A stretch of DNA of 34,411 nucleotides from an uncultured Acetatifactor sp. (GCA_910586485.1 CAJUIA010000037.1:1-34411); one strand, 5' to 3'. Counted from the stretch's first letter, positions 15,786 to 24,299 are shown. Numbers and translations are program-made. Notes: generated by a model from the letters alone, not told the origin.

Positions 15786-15841
15786 GTGCCGCTTAAGGCG
15801 GCATGTTTGAGTGGATGAAGGCTGAAAAGCCCGTCAGTACG
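15786..15841 (+). promoter_or_regulatory. Structured mRNA leader with overlapping hairpins
   Basis: In order, the leader can form TGCCGC/GCGGCA with a 5-base loop, then either GGCT-GAAA-AGCC or GCCCGT-CAGT-ACGGGC. The last two share bases and exclude each other. The coding sequence starts about 16 bases later with a poor ribosome binding site. I could not match it to a known riboswitch class. Confidence 0.4.
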
Positions 15842-15856
15842 GGCATGGGGTATTTT

Positions 15857-16597
15857 ATGAAAAAAAGCGTGAAAAATACGATACTGATTCTGCTGCTTAT
15901 CACATTGGGCGTTTCCACCGTATCATTGGCCTATCTTCATTTTTTGGCAGCAGACGACAAAAATCTGTCCGGTCAGTGGACCGCTGAGCTGGACGTAACG
16001 GAACAGGCGGCGGTTACGGCTCTTGGCTGGCTGCAGGAGATCGAGGCGGTCTCGCTGACTTTGGAGGATATGGAAAGCTATATGCAGAATTTGACTATAG
16101 AAGTCAATCTGACCCTGGAGCAGAGCGGCCGCTCCAGGGGGACCTTTCAATGCAGTGTTCTGAAGGAGAGCTATGATGCCTGCCGGCAGGAGGCTTATGA
16201 AGCCTTTGCCGGCGCTTTTCGGGCCCTTTTGACGAAACGGCTCCGCATGGCGGGCTATACGGGCAGTACGGAGGAAGCGGCGCTGGAAGCGCTGGCAGAG
16301 GAAGCCCTTGGCATGTCAACCGTCTCTTATTTAATGACCTGCGGTCCGGCCCTGCTTCCCTCCCTGGAAGAGCTGCAGGCCCTGTATGAAGGCAGTGGCA
16401 CTTATGAGATTGCGGAGGGTATTTTGAACAGAGAGTTTGCAGGGGACGGAGCTGCCGCCGCAAGAAGAGCGGAGCGTTATATCCGCAAGGGTACGGAGCT
16501 GATTTTGTTAGAAGAAATGGAAAAGGAAGATGTTGACTTAACTGGTCATTTTTTTGAACAGTATCCGATAGTTTACATGTTAAAACAAGATGAGTAA
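15857..16597 (+). CDS. Membrane-anchored extracytoplasmic protein of unknown family
   Basis: 246-residue protein. Residues 3-26 (MKKSVKNTILILLLITLGVSTVSLAYL) form a signal-anchor; the rest is predicted outside the membrane and is largely helical and acidic. It includes a lipocalin-like opening phrase NLSGQWTAELDVTEQAA and a strand IEVNLTLEQSGRSRGTFQCSV. I do not recognise the family. ATG 15857 puts the charged KKK start right before the hydrophobic segment; earlier in-frame ATGs at 15803 and 15845 lie inside the hairpin leader. A D-Ala-D-Ala carboxypeptidase gene follows 57 bases downstream on the same strand, so an envelope role is plausible. Confidence 0.65.
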   Translation: MKKSVKNTILILLLITLGVSTVSLAYLHFLAADDKNLSGQWTAELDVTEQAAVTALGWLQEIEAVSLTLEDMESYMQNLTIEVNLTLEQSGRSRGTFQCSVLKESYDACRQEAYEAFAGAFRALLTKRLRMAGYTGSTEEAALEALAEEALGMSTVSYLMTCGPALLPSLEELQALYEGSGTYEIAEGILNREFAGDGAAAARRAERYIRKGTELILLEEMEKEDVDLTGHFFEQYPIVYMLKQDE

Positions 16598-16654
16598 GAT
16601 TGAAAATTGAAATTTTACAATTACCTGAACTGACAGGCGAAGAAGGGAGATACC

Positions 16655-18103
16655 ATGAAAACAATCCTGAAAAAAGCAGGCATTTTAATTTTGGCTGCGG
16701 CTCTGATCTGCTCCGTACTGCCCATGAGGGCGGATGCAAGCTATGAGCTGCCGGGCTCCTGGCAGGTACAGGCGGATAACGGTCCGGCATGGACTGTAAA
16801 AACTCTGGATTACAGCTACGATCATAACACCTATCTCTCCCTGCGGGATATAGCCATGGTGCTGAACGGTACGGACAAGTCCTTTTCTCTAAGCATTAAG
16901 AAAAATTCCGCTGCCCTTGATACGGGGATGGCCTACACCCCCGTGGGCGGGGAAAACCTTCCCTGGGAGAGCAGTGAAAATCCGGATATTGCCCTGCGTC
17001 GGAACGAGTTTAAGGTAAACGGAGAAACGGTATATTATTATACGATCATTATGCGGCTGCCCTCCGGCTATTATGACTGCTTTATGATGGCGGCGGATCT
17101 GGCCATGATATTGAATGTGGATATTACCGTTCCGGCGGCAGCCTCCCTGCAGATCAACACAGAGGCGGCTTTTACCGTTTCGCCTGCCATGCTGGAAGCA
17201 GCCGGCTATTTTTACGGCGTAAATAGTGTGCTGGTGGGTGACGCGTCCACAGGAGAGGTCTATTATCAATATCAGTCGGATTTAGATTACCCCATTGCCA
17301 GTACCACCAAGCTCATGACCTGCCTTCTGACCATGGAAGCCGCTTCCACGGGGCAGATCACGCTTGAGGACCAGGTCACGGTATCCGCCGGTGCACAGGC
17401 TCTTGCCGCGTCCGACGACGGGGTGATTCCGCTGGAAGCGGGAGGACAAGTTCCCGTCAGGGAGCTTTTGCTGGGCGCCCTTTTGCCCTCCAGCAACGAG
17501 TGTGCGTTGTGTCTGGCAGAATATGTGGCCGGCTCGGAGGAAGCCTTTGTGGAAAGGATGAATCAGAGGGCCCTGGAGCTGGGACTTTCACGGGCAGTTT
17601 TTTTTAACAGTCACGGGTTGCCGGCGTACACGTCAGATCCTGTTCCGGCCAAGCTCCAGAATCGCATGAGTGCAGAGGACATGTTCCGGCTGGTATCTTA
17701 TCTTTTGCAGGTTTATCCTCAGATTACGGACATTACTTCTCAAAAATCCGCTGTTTTAGCGTCTCTTGGGCGGGAGGTGCGCAATACCAATCCGCTGCTG
17801 TTTAATCTGCAGGGAGTTACGGGTTTAAAGACAGGAACAACAAATAAGGCAGGCGCCTGCCTTGTGACGTCCCTGACTGGGGACGACGGGGTCATGGAGC
17901 ATGATCTGGTGGTTATTGTGCTGGGGACGGAGGATTCCATTGAGAGGGGACGGGTTTCCGGGCTGCTGGCCAGATATGCGCTGCAGGCCTTTTACACGGG
18001 AGTAGAAGATACGGAAGGAGAGGGGAGCGGGGCTTTAAAAAAGCTTCCCGTAAACGCCGAGGCGGCTGTGGACTGCATTTTGCAGAAGGCGAGGGGACGG
18101 TGA
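16655..18103 (+). CDS. D-alanyl-D-alanine carboxypeptidase (peptidase S11) with N-terminal stalk-like domain
   Basis: 482-residue secreted enzyme that trims the terminal D-Ala from peptidoglycan pentapeptides. Signal peptide at residues 1-29. Residues 30-160 resemble a copper-amine-oxidase-N / stalk domain (TYLSLRDIAMVL, ADLAMILNVDI). The penicillin-binding core begins near 180 with all three motifs: S216-T-T-K219 in PIASTTKL, S279-S-N281, and K392-T-G394. The C-terminus lacks an obvious PBP5-type amphipathic anchor. A ribosome binding site (GAAGGGAGA) precedes the ATG. The start region, length and motifs are those of clostridial DacF/DacA-like proteins; I give no symbol because the paralogue cannot be fixed. 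Confidence 0.9.
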   Translation: MKTILKKAGILILAAALICSVLPMRADASYELPGSWQVQADNGPAWTVKTLDYSYDHNTYLSLRDIAMVLNGTDKSFSLSIKKNSAALDTGMAYTPVGGENLPWESSENPDIALRRNEFKVNGETVYYYTIIMRLPSGYYDCFMMAADLAMILNVDITVPAAASLQINTEAAFTVSPAMLEAAGYFYGVNSVLVGDASTGEVYYQYQSDLDYPIASTTKLMTCLLTMEAASTGQITLEDQVTVSAGAQALAASDDGVIPLEAGGQVPVRELLLGALLPSSNECALCLAEYVAGSEEAFVERMNQRALELGLSRAVFFNSHGLPAYTSDPVPAKLQNRMSAEDMFRLVSYLLQVYPQITDITSQKSAVLASLGREVRNTNPLLFNLQGVTGLKTGTTNKAGACLVTSLTGDDGVMEHDLVVIVLGTEDSIERGRVSGLLARYALQAFYTGVEDTEGEGSGALKKLPVNAEAAVDCILQKARGR

Positions 18104-18149
18104 TTCGCAGGCAAGCAGCGGCTGATGGCGGCAGGAGGACAGACATAAG

Positions 18150-18851
18150 ATGCGTTTGAAAATCGGGATCTGTGATGATGATGCAGATCAGCGGAACTAT
18201 CTGGCAGAGCGGGTTCGCATATGGGCCGGGGGAAAACGGCATTTAATCGAAATGGAGCAGTATCCGGGGGCAAAGGAATTTTTATTCAGCTATGAAGAGA
18301 GTAAAGATTTTGACATTCTGCTGCTGGATATTGAGATGCCGGGGGTGGGCGGGATTGAGCTTGCAAAGCGGGTAAGAAGTGAAAATACGGCAGTGCAGAT
18401 CGTGTTTATCACCGGATATTACGAGTATTTCAGCGACGGCTTTGACGTGTCGGCCCTGCATTACCTGATTAAGCCTGTAGATGAGGCAAAGCTTTATCCG
18501 GTGCTGGACCGGGCGGTTCATAACCTTTCCTGCAGGCAGCGCTGTGTCCTGCTGGCCACAGGCGAGGCCGATGTTAAGGTCCCGCTGACGGACATTCTGT
18601 ATGTGGAGGCAGAGAATGTTTATGTCAATGTTCATGCCCTGCTAAAGAGTTACCGTGTTCGCATGTCCCTGGGGAAGTTTACGGAGCAGCTGGATGAGAC
18701 TTTTTTCAAGGCCCATCGGTCTTATGTGGTGAGCCTGAAACATATCAGTAAGATCACGCGGAAAGAGATCACCATGACAAACGGGGATGTGATTCCTTTA
18801 AGCCGTGGCGTTTATCACGAGATACACACTGCCCTGATCCGATATTTGTGA
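18150..18851 (+). CDS. LytTR-family response regulator
   Basis: 233-residue two-component regulator of the AgrA/ComE/VirR type. Receiver domain 1-120: acidic pocket CDDD at 8-11, phospho-acceptor D60 in ILLLDIEMP, T88 and K108 in YLIKPV. LytTR DNA-binding domain about 135-230 (VPLTDILYVEAENVYVNVH, FFKAHRSYVVSLKHISKI). AGGAGG lies 12 bases upstream of the ATG. The kinase gene follows after 48 bases. LytTR proteins bind direct repeats about 21-22 bp apart, and such a repeat is present upstream of the ABC pair at 19.64 kb. Confidence 0.93.
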   Translation: MRLKIGICDDDADQRNYLAERVRIWAGGKRHLIEMEQYPGAKEFLFSYEESKDFDILLLDIEMPGVGGIELAKRVRSENTAVQIVFITGYYEYFSDGFDVSALHYLIKPVDEAKLYPVLDRAVHNLSCRQRCVLLATGEADVKVPLTDILYVEAENVYVNVHALLKSYRVRMSLGKFTEQLDETFFKAHRSYVVSLKHISKITRKEITMTNGDVIPLSRGVYHEIHTALIRYL

Positions 18852-18899
18852 GTCACAGGTAATGACAGGGCCGAAGGGTGATGTTTGTGAGGTGTTACC

Positions 18900-19547
18900 A
18901 TGTTTTTAGATAAACTGATTTCCAGGCGGGTGGCGGCCTTTGAAAGTGAGATTCTGCAGAAATATTATGCGGAAGTGGAAAATATGTATGCAAAAATGCG
19001 GGGCTGGAGGCATGATTACCGTCATCATATTCAAACCATGAAAATCCACGCGGCCAATGGGGAATTTGCGGATGTGGTAAAATATCTGGACCTGCTGGAT
19101 GAGGATCTGACAAATATGGAGACGGTGATCAGGACCGGCAACCGCATGGCGGACGCAATTTTAAACAGCAAGCTGTCCCTGGCGGCGGAGAGGAAAATCC
19201 GGGTGAAGGCGCAGGCACAGATTCCGGTGGCCCTTACGGTATCGGAGCTGGATCTGTGTATCATCATCGGCAATCTGCTGGATAATGCCATGGAGGCCTG
19301 CATGGAGCTGCCGGAGGAAGAACGTCTGATCCGCATTTACATGGAGATGAAGGGAAATTATCTGTATCTTGCCCTGACGAACACGGCGGCAGGCGGGAAA
19401 AAGCACAGCTTTCGTTCCACAAAGGGCGAGGGACATGGCTTCGGCATTGCCAGAGTGGAGGCCGTCGTTAAAAAATATGGGGGTTATGTGACCAGGGCAT
19501 CGGAGGACGGAGCCTTCTCCACGGAAATTCTGCTTCCCCAGGAATAG
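18900..19547 (+). CDS. Soluble GHKL sensor histidine kinase (AgrC-like) lacking a membrane domain
   Basis: 215-residue kinase. The phospho-acceptor box is RGWRHDYRHHI with H38. The N box is IGNLLDNAMEAC (N125, N129) and the glycine box GEGHGFGIA (177-182). This is the catalytic half of an AgrC-type kinase. The usual 5-7 transmembrane input region is absent, and no open frame for one fits in the 48 bases before the gene. It is either a cytoplasmic kinase or the remains of a larger one. GAGGTG lies just upstream of ATG 18900. It is transcribed with the response regulator and followed by a terminator. Confidence 0.85.
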   Translation: MFLDKLISRRVAAFESEILQKYYAEVENMYAKMRGWRHDYRHHIQTMKIHAANGEFADVVKYLDLLDEDLTNMETVIRTGNRMADAILNSKLSLAAERKIRVKAQAQIPVALTVSELDLCIIIGNLLDNAMEACMELPEEERLIRIYMEMKGNYLYLALTNTAAGGKKHSFRSTKGEGHGFGIARVEAVVKKYGGYVTRASEDGAFSTEILLPQE

Positions 19548-19566
19548 AGAATCGTATGATTTGCAG

Positions 19567-19594
19567 GCTGCCGGCATATGCTGACAGCTTTTTT
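19567..19594 (+). terminator. Rho-independent terminator after the regulator-kinase pair
   Basis: GCTG at 19567-19570 pairs with CAGC at 19585-19588, with inner pairs GC/GC, one mismatch and a short loop, followed by T6 at 19589-19594. It lies 20 bases after the kinase stop. Confidence 0.65.
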
Positions 19595-19635
19595 GTTCCC
19601 GCCAGCAATGAGCCAGGCGGCTGTGCCTGCACGGT

Positions 19636-19669
19636 TGACATCAAATTTTCAACCTTTTACATCAAAATA
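19636..19669 (+). promoter_or_regulatory. Candidate LytTR binding site (direct repeat, 21-bp period)
   Basis: TTGACATCAAA at 19636 and TTTACATCAAA at 19657 agree in 10 of 11 positions and start 21 bases apart, i.e. two helical turns. This is the spacing bound by LytTR dimers. The repeat lies upstream of the ABC pair and downstream of the LytTR regulator gene. No strong core promoter is visible in the 90 bases after it. Confidence 0.5.
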
Positions 19670-19761
19670 ACTTTTGCAGACAGATTTTGTGATAAAACCT
19701 GTTTAAGGGCGAGGTGCGGGTCCTATTCGCGTAAAACGCTTCGGAACGGAGGAAAAGTGAG

Positions 19762-21579
19762 ATGAAAGATCAGCAAAAATATCATAAGGCAGGAAATCTG
19801 CTGTGGGCCTTTAAGAAGCTTTTTTATCTGGACGGGCGCTTCTTGATTTTCATATTTGCCCACGCGCCGGTGGCCGTGGCGATTCCGCTGGCAGGCTCTT
19901 TCTTTTCCAAGGTCCTCATAGATCGAATTGGGGAAGGAGCTTCCTTTCGGGCACTGGTGGAGACGGTGCTTTTTTTCCTGGTGGTGACGGCTCTGTTGAC
20001 GCTGCTGGAGCGCTTTATCAAAAGTAAATGCGACGCCAGGCAGTATTATCCCACAGGTGTCTATCAGTCGGAAATGGCCGCGCTGGAAAATTATGATACG
20101 GATTACGAAAATCTGGAGCGGCAGCATTTCCGTGAGATCATTGGCTATGCCTGGCAGGATGCCAGGCAGGGAAACTGCTCGTTGGAATTTTTCTGGATGG
20201 ACATAGACGCTTTTCTGGAGGCCGGGCTGGGGATGATTACCTATGCCTCTATTTTGGTGGTCATGGATCCTGTGATTTTTGTGTCGGTGGCGATCCTTTC
20301 CGTGCTTTCATACTTTACCACACGCTGGGAGGACCGGTATCGCGAGAAAAACAAGCACAGGTGGGAAAAGGATGTCCGGAAAAAGAACTACCTGGAAGGA
20401 CTTTCCGACGATTTCCCCAGAGCGAAGGACATCAAGCTCTATGGGCTGGAGCCATGGCTGGACAGGCTGATGCGCAGCTACCAGAGCAGCCTTCTCATGT
20501 GGGAGCGGCGCTGCAGCTTAAGAGGGCTGTGGGCTTCCGTGCTTGCGGGGCTGATGGCGCTGCTTCAAAACGGCATTGCCTATGTCATCCTCACGGGGGC
20601 GCTGTTTGCGGGGAGGCTGACGGTGGGCGACTTTGTCTTTTATTTCGGGCTTGTAGGCGGGGTTGCCGGTTTCCTTCAGGGAATTATCCGGGCTGTGGCG
20701 AAGCTGAACACCCGTGCAGAAAGAATAGCCTGTTACAGGGAGCTTTATCATTATCCGAATCGGTTTAACCACGGAAAAGGGTGCAGCCTGCCAAAGGGGC
20801 CGGTAAGGATCGAGTTAAAGGATGTATGGTATCGCTATGACGGCGCTAAGGACTACTGCTTAAAGGGGATTAATCTGTGTATAGAGAGCGGGCAGAGCCT
20901 TGCGCTGGTGGGCGTAAACGGGGCAGGAAAGACCACGCTGATCAAGCTGATCTGCGGGATGTATACCCCTTCTAAGGGAGAAATTCTGGTAGGGGGAAGG
21001 CGGATTGAAGAGTACAATATCGAGGAATATTATTCACTGATTTCCGCTGTCTTTCAGGAGATCAGGGCCGTGGCCTTTACCTGCTTTGAGTTTGTGGCAG
21101 GCGTTGATCTTAAGCGGCCCACGGCCAGGGAGGATGCGATTGCAGCCATGAAGGCAGCCGGCATCTACGAAAAAGTTTCCGGGCTGTCTAAGGGGATGGA
21201 TACCCATTTGATGCGGGGCATTTATGATGACGGTGTGGACTTGTCAGGCGGAGAGATGCAGAAGCTGGTTCTGGCTCGTGCCATCTATAAGGACGGTCCC
21301 ATCCTGATTCTGGATGAGCCCACGGCGGCGCTGGACCCCATTGCTGAGAACAATCTGTACCTGAAATACCGGCAGCTGACCCAGGGCAAAACTTCCGTTT
21401 ACATTTCCCACCGCTTTGCATCCACACGTTTTTGCGACCGCATTGTTTTTTTGGAGGACGGGCAGATATGGGAGAGCGGAACCCATGATGAGCTGATGGG
21501 AAAGAATGGCAGATATGCGTACATGTTTGGGGTGCAGAGTAAGTATTACAGTTCGGAAAACAGGGAGGTATCATCATGA
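19762..21579 (+). CDS. ABC exporter half-transporter, first of a coupled pair
   Basis: 605-residue ABC transporter with membrane domain about 15-320 (several hydrophobic spans, e.g. ALVETVLFFLVVTALLTLL) and NBD about 345-600. Walker A GVNGAGKTT near 383, signature LSGGEMQK, Walker B ILILDEPTAALD with catalytic Glu, and switch YISHRF. GGAGG lies 9 bases before the ATG. The stop overlaps the next gene's start (ATGA at 21576), so the two products are translated together and likely form a heterodimer. The substrate is unknown; the neighbouring AgrA/AgrC-like regulators hint at a peptide or antimicrobial. It is a separate family branch from the fused exporter at 10.3 kb, judging by its signature. 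Confidence 0.9.
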   Translation: MKDQQKYHKAGNLLWAFKKLFYLDGRFLIFIFAHAPVAVAIPLAGSFFSKVLIDRIGEGASFRALVETVLFFLVVTALLTLLERFIKSKCDARQYYPTGVYQSEMAALENYDTDYENLERQHFREIIGYAWQDARQGNCSLEFFWMDIDAFLEAGLGMITYASILVVMDPVIFVSVAILSVLSYFTTRWEDRYREKNKHRWEKDVRKKNYLEGLSDDFPRAKDIKLYGLEPWLDRLMRSYQSSLLMWERRCSLRGLWASVLAGLMALLQNGIAYVILTGALFAGRLTVGDFVFYFGLVGGVAGFLQGIIRAVAKLNTRAERIACYRELYHYPNRFNHGKGCSLPKGPVRIELKDVWYRYDGAKDYCLKGINLCIESGQSLALVGVNGAGKTTLIKLICGMYTPSKGEILVGGRRIEEYNIEEYYSLISAVFQEIRAVAFTCFEFVAGVDLKRPTAREDAIAAMKAAGIYEKVSGLSKGMDTHLMRGIYDDGVDLSGGEMQKLVLARAIYKDGPILILDEPTAALDPIAENNLYLKYRQLTQGKTSVYISHRFASTRFCDRIVFLEDGQIWESGTHDELMGKNGRYAYMFGVQSKYYSSENREVSS

Positions 21580-23378
21580 AAAAAAGTGTGACAATAAGAG
21601 CGTTTAAGGTGTACGGCGCTTACAACCCCAAATATTTTCCCCTGAAATTTTTACAGATTCTTTTTCATAACTGTGCGCCTTACTTTAATCTGTGGCTGTC
21701 CTCGGAGATTGTCACTGCTCTTTACGAAGGGCGGGGGAGAAAGGAAGTCTATATTTTAGTGGCAGTCACCTTGATCGGAAATCTGGTTATCCACAGTATG
21801 GGGGCACTTTTGTACAGAAATACGGATATACAGCTGAAGCTCCTGGAGAATGAGGAAGCGGCGGCGTTTAACCGGAAGGTATTGTCCCTGGATTATAATA
21901 AGCTGGAGGATCCGAAGATCAGGCAGCACAGACGTAAGATTATAGAGAACGCCTGGGTAAATTTTTACGGCGTTCAGCAGATGCGGCACAGAATGGAAAT
22001 TCTCATGGAATCTCTGGTGAATTTTGCCTTTGGCCTGATGCTTTTTGGCGAAATGCTGTCGGCCATCCTGCGGGTGGGCTTTCGGAAGACAGGGGTCCTG
22101 CTGCTGGCAGCCATGCTGGTTTGTATTGGACTGAATGTGGTCTGGAATTTTATATATGACAGAAAGTTATCACTGTATCGGGCGAAAATCGGGGAAGAGA
22201 TGCTGGAAGAAAACCGTCTGGGAAACGTGGCTAATACCTCCGGGCTGGATAACCGTGTTTATCGGCAGCAGGATCTGATAAACAAACTGGACGAAAAGTG
22301 CAACAAAAAACATCTGGAGGTTTTCACCGAGGCGCAGAGGAAGGGGTTTTTGTATTCCATACCCACGGAAGCAGTTTTACTGGCCATGAATCTGTGCGCT
22401 TATCTGATCGTGGTATTTTACTGTGTTCAGGGAGCCTTCCCCGTGGGGAGTGTCATTAAGTACGTGGGGTATCTGGGAAGATTTACAGGGAGCATCGGGA
22501 ATTTTTTCAGGCTGATCAGCGGGATGAAGGATAATGAGCCCTATCTTCAGACCTATCTTGACTTTCTGGACATTAAAAACGATATGTATCAGGGAAGTCT
22601 GGCGGTGGAAAAGCGCAGCGATAAAAGGTATGACATTGAATTTAAAAATGTAAGCTTTCGGTATCCGGGGGCAGAGGAAGATGCGCTTAAGGAAATTAAT
22701 CTAAAGCTGAAGGTGGGAGAGAGGCTGGCGGTGGTAGGGGTAAACGGCAGCGGGAAAACCACCTTTATCAAGCTGCTCTGCCGGCTCTATGATCCATCCC
22801 AGGGCGAGATTTTTATGAATGATTTTAATATTCGAAAGTATGATTACAGACAGTATCTGGATATTTTTTCGGTGGTTTTTCAGGATTATGCCCTTCTGGC
22901 CATGTCTCTTGGCTGCAATGTGGCGGCAGCAGGAAGCTGGGATACAAAAAAGGCGGAGCGGATCCTGGAAGAGGTGGGCTTTGGGGAGCGGTATGCCCAG
23001 ATGGAGAAAAAGCTGGATACTCCTATTTACAAGAATTTTGATGAGGACGGCGTAAATGTTTCCGGAGGCGAGGCTCAAAAAATAGCCCTTGCCAGAGCCC
23101 TTTACAGGGAAGCACCCTTTATCATCCTGGATGAGCCCACGGCGGCGCTGGATCCGATTGCCGAGGCGGAGATTTATTCCCGGTTTGACCGGATTGTGGG
23201 AGACAAGACAGCCATTTATATCAGCCACCGTCTGTCCTCCTGTCGATTTTGCGACAGGATCGCGGTATTTGACAAGGGCAGGATCGTGCAGATCGGTACT
23301 CATGAAGAGCTTCTGGCTGATGTGAAGGGCAGGTATTTTGAGCTGTGGCATGCCCAGGCCCAATATTATGAGCGGTAA
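21576..23378 (+). CDS. ABC exporter half-transporter, second of a coupled pair
   Basis: 600-residue partner of the preceding transporter. Membrane domain about 15-320 and NBD about 345-600, with Walker A GVNGSGKTT near 387, signature VSGGEAQK, Walker B FIILDEPTAALD with Glu retained, and YISHRL. Both halves keep the catalytic Glu and His, so neither ATP site looks degenerate. The LDPIAEAEIY phrase is shared with the first half (LDPIAENNLY), indicating an old duplication. The ATG is inside the previous stop. No clear terminator follows; an AT-rich region starts directly downstream. Confidence 0.9.
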   Translation: MKKSVTIRAFKVYGAYNPKYFPLKFLQILFHNCAPYFNLWLSSEIVTALYEGRGRKEVYILVAVTLIGNLVIHSMGALLYRNTDIQLKLLENEEAAAFNRKVLSLDYNKLEDPKIRQHRRKIIENAWVNFYGVQQMRHRMEILMESLVNFAFGLMLFGEMLSAILRVGFRKTGVLLLAAMLVCIGLNVVWNFIYDRKLSLYRAKIGEEMLEENRLGNVANTSGLDNRVYRQQDLINKLDEKCNKKHLEVFTEAQRKGFLYSIPTEAVLLAMNLCAYLIVVFYCVQGAFPVGSVIKYVGYLGRFTGSIGNFFRLISGMKDNEPYLQTYLDFLDIKNDMYQGSLAVEKRSDKRYDIEFKNVSFRYPGAEEDALKEINLKLKVGERLAVVGVNGSGKTTFIKLLCRLYDPSQGEIFMNDFNIRKYDYRQYLDIFSVVFQDYALLAMSLGCNVAAAGSWDTKKAERILEEVGFGERYAQMEKKLDTPIYKNFDEDGVNVSGGEAQKIALARALYREAPFIILDEPTAALDPIAEAEIYSRFDRIVGDKTAIYISHRLSSCRFCDRIAVFDKGRIVQIGTHEELLADVKGRYFELWHAQAQYYER

Positions 23379-23469
23379 ATTAAAAAATATGTTACTTTTC
23401 CCGTTATTGATACGTGTATATAATTTCTCAGGGCAGCTGGAGCAGGTTTATGTGCAGGAGGTGTTTCCA

Positions 23470-23490
23470 TGGAGGGTGAACAGGAATTGC
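23470..23490 (+). pseudogene. Orphan gene start running into the toxin-antitoxin module
   Basis: A near-perfect ribosome binding site (GCAGGAGGTG) precedes ATG 23470, which encodes MEGEQELL before the sequence becomes the antisense of the hepT 3' end. The continued frame (48 aa) is antisense to hepT. This looks like the 5' end of a gene interrupted when the island arrived. A TATAAT lies at 23419-23424. Confidence 0.4.
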
Positions 23491-23841
23491 TTATGACTTC
23501 AATATTTCTTCTATTCCCAGATAGAGCTCTGGAATATCTGATACGGAGGTATTCCATACAATCTCGTAATCCAAAGTTCCGTAGTGATGCGCGACAATAT
23601 CTCTCATCCGCATAATCATTTTCCACGGTATTTTAGTATGTTCATTTAAAAATTCCAAGGATAACATTTTGGAAAGCTCTCCGATTTGCAGGATTGGCAT
23701 AGTAATTGAATTTCTGTAAATAAAACCGGATCTTTCATTTGTAAAAAGATCCTTATTTTGTTGAAAGTATATATGTGTATCTTTGATTTCCAGACAATAA
23801 TCCATTATTTTTATCAAGATTGTTTTATCTTTTTGATTCAT
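23491..23841 (-). CDS. hepT: HepT-like RNase toxin (type VII MntA/HepT system)
   Basis: 116-residue all-helical protein of the DUF86/HepT family. The catalytic RX4HXY motif is intact: R80-DIVA-H85-H-Y87 (RMRDIVAHHY). In characterised systems HepT is an RNase or translation-blocking toxin that is neutralised when the MNT antitoxin adds AMP to the Tyr of this motif. I prefer ATG 23841, because GATGAGG lies about 9 bases upstream; ATG 23856 would add MRSLF with no room for a ribosome binding site. It overlaps the mntA stop by 17 bases, so the two are coupled. The DNA is clearly richer in A+T than the flanking genes, suggesting acquisition. Confidence 0.85.
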   Translation of the reverse strand: MNQKDKTILIKIMDYCLEIKDTHIYFQQNKDLFTNERSGFIYRNSITMPILQIGELSKMLSLEFLNEHTKIPWKMIMRMRDIVAHHYGTLDYEIVWNTSVSDIPELYLGIEEILKS

Positions 23842-24121
23842 AAATAACGACCTCATCCTTCTTTATCTGTTCCAGAAATTCGATATTGTTTGACGTATCT
23901 GTAACCACATCTATATTTGTGCCAAATGCTTTTTCAAGTTCATCAATAAAAGATGCCAGCTGAAATAATGACTGTATATTCCCCTTTGATATGACGAAAT
24001 CATAGTCACTGGCTTCCGTTGCTGTGTTTCTTGCTCTTGAGCCAAACAAAGCTACCCGATCCGCACCATATTTTTGTGCAATGGGAGCAACCAGCTTTGC
24101 CACGCTTTCTATATCTGTCAT
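23825..24121 (-). CDS. mntA: MntA-like minimal nucleotidyltransferase antitoxin
   Basis: 98-residue minimal nucleotidyltransferase. The signature GS-x10-DxD is exact: G27-S28 in LFGSRAR and D39-Y-D41 in SDYDFVI. A third acidic residue is expected in the NIDVVTD strand. In known pairs this protein AMPylates the HepT toxin. AAGGAGA lies 7 bases before the ATG. AT-rich sequence upstream holds TATAAT-like strings for its own promoter. It is the first gene of the two-gene unit and overlaps hepT. Confidence 0.88.
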   Translation of the reverse strand: MTDIESVAKLVAPIAQKYGADRVALFGSRARNTATEASDYDFVISKGNIQSLFQLASFIDELEKAFGTNIDVVTDTSNNIEFLEQIKKDEVVIYESKR

Positions 24122-24224
24122 TCTATTATCTCCTTAACCGACTTTTTAAGTAATATCATATCAGTTATTATTATAATTGACTTTCGACAGGGAAACAATA
24201 CCAAATTGATGTATGAATTTATCT

Positions 24225-24244
24225 GTTGATAAAAGTTGATAAAA
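24225..24244. repeat. Exact 10-bp tandem direct repeat
   Basis: GTTGATAAAA occurs twice head to tail at 24225-24234 and 24235-24244, in the intergenic space between mntA and the Uma2 gene. It lies 27 bases upstream of a -35 element and could be a regulator site or a scar of the island boundary. Confidence 0.6.
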
Positions 24245-24270
24245 GTCATTATATATCCGTTCACCCCTGC

Positions 24271-24299
24271 TTGTTTTCACCCCCGAAGCATAGTATAAT
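24271..24299 (+). promoter_or_regulatory. Promoter of the Uma2 gene
   Basis: TTGTTT at 24271-24276 and TATAAT at 24294-24299 are 17 bases apart. The leader to ATG 24409 is about 105 bases and contains GTTCACAG and CTGTGGAC, which can pair across 36 bases, but the likely start site at about 24306 would cut off the left arm. Confidence 0.7.
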
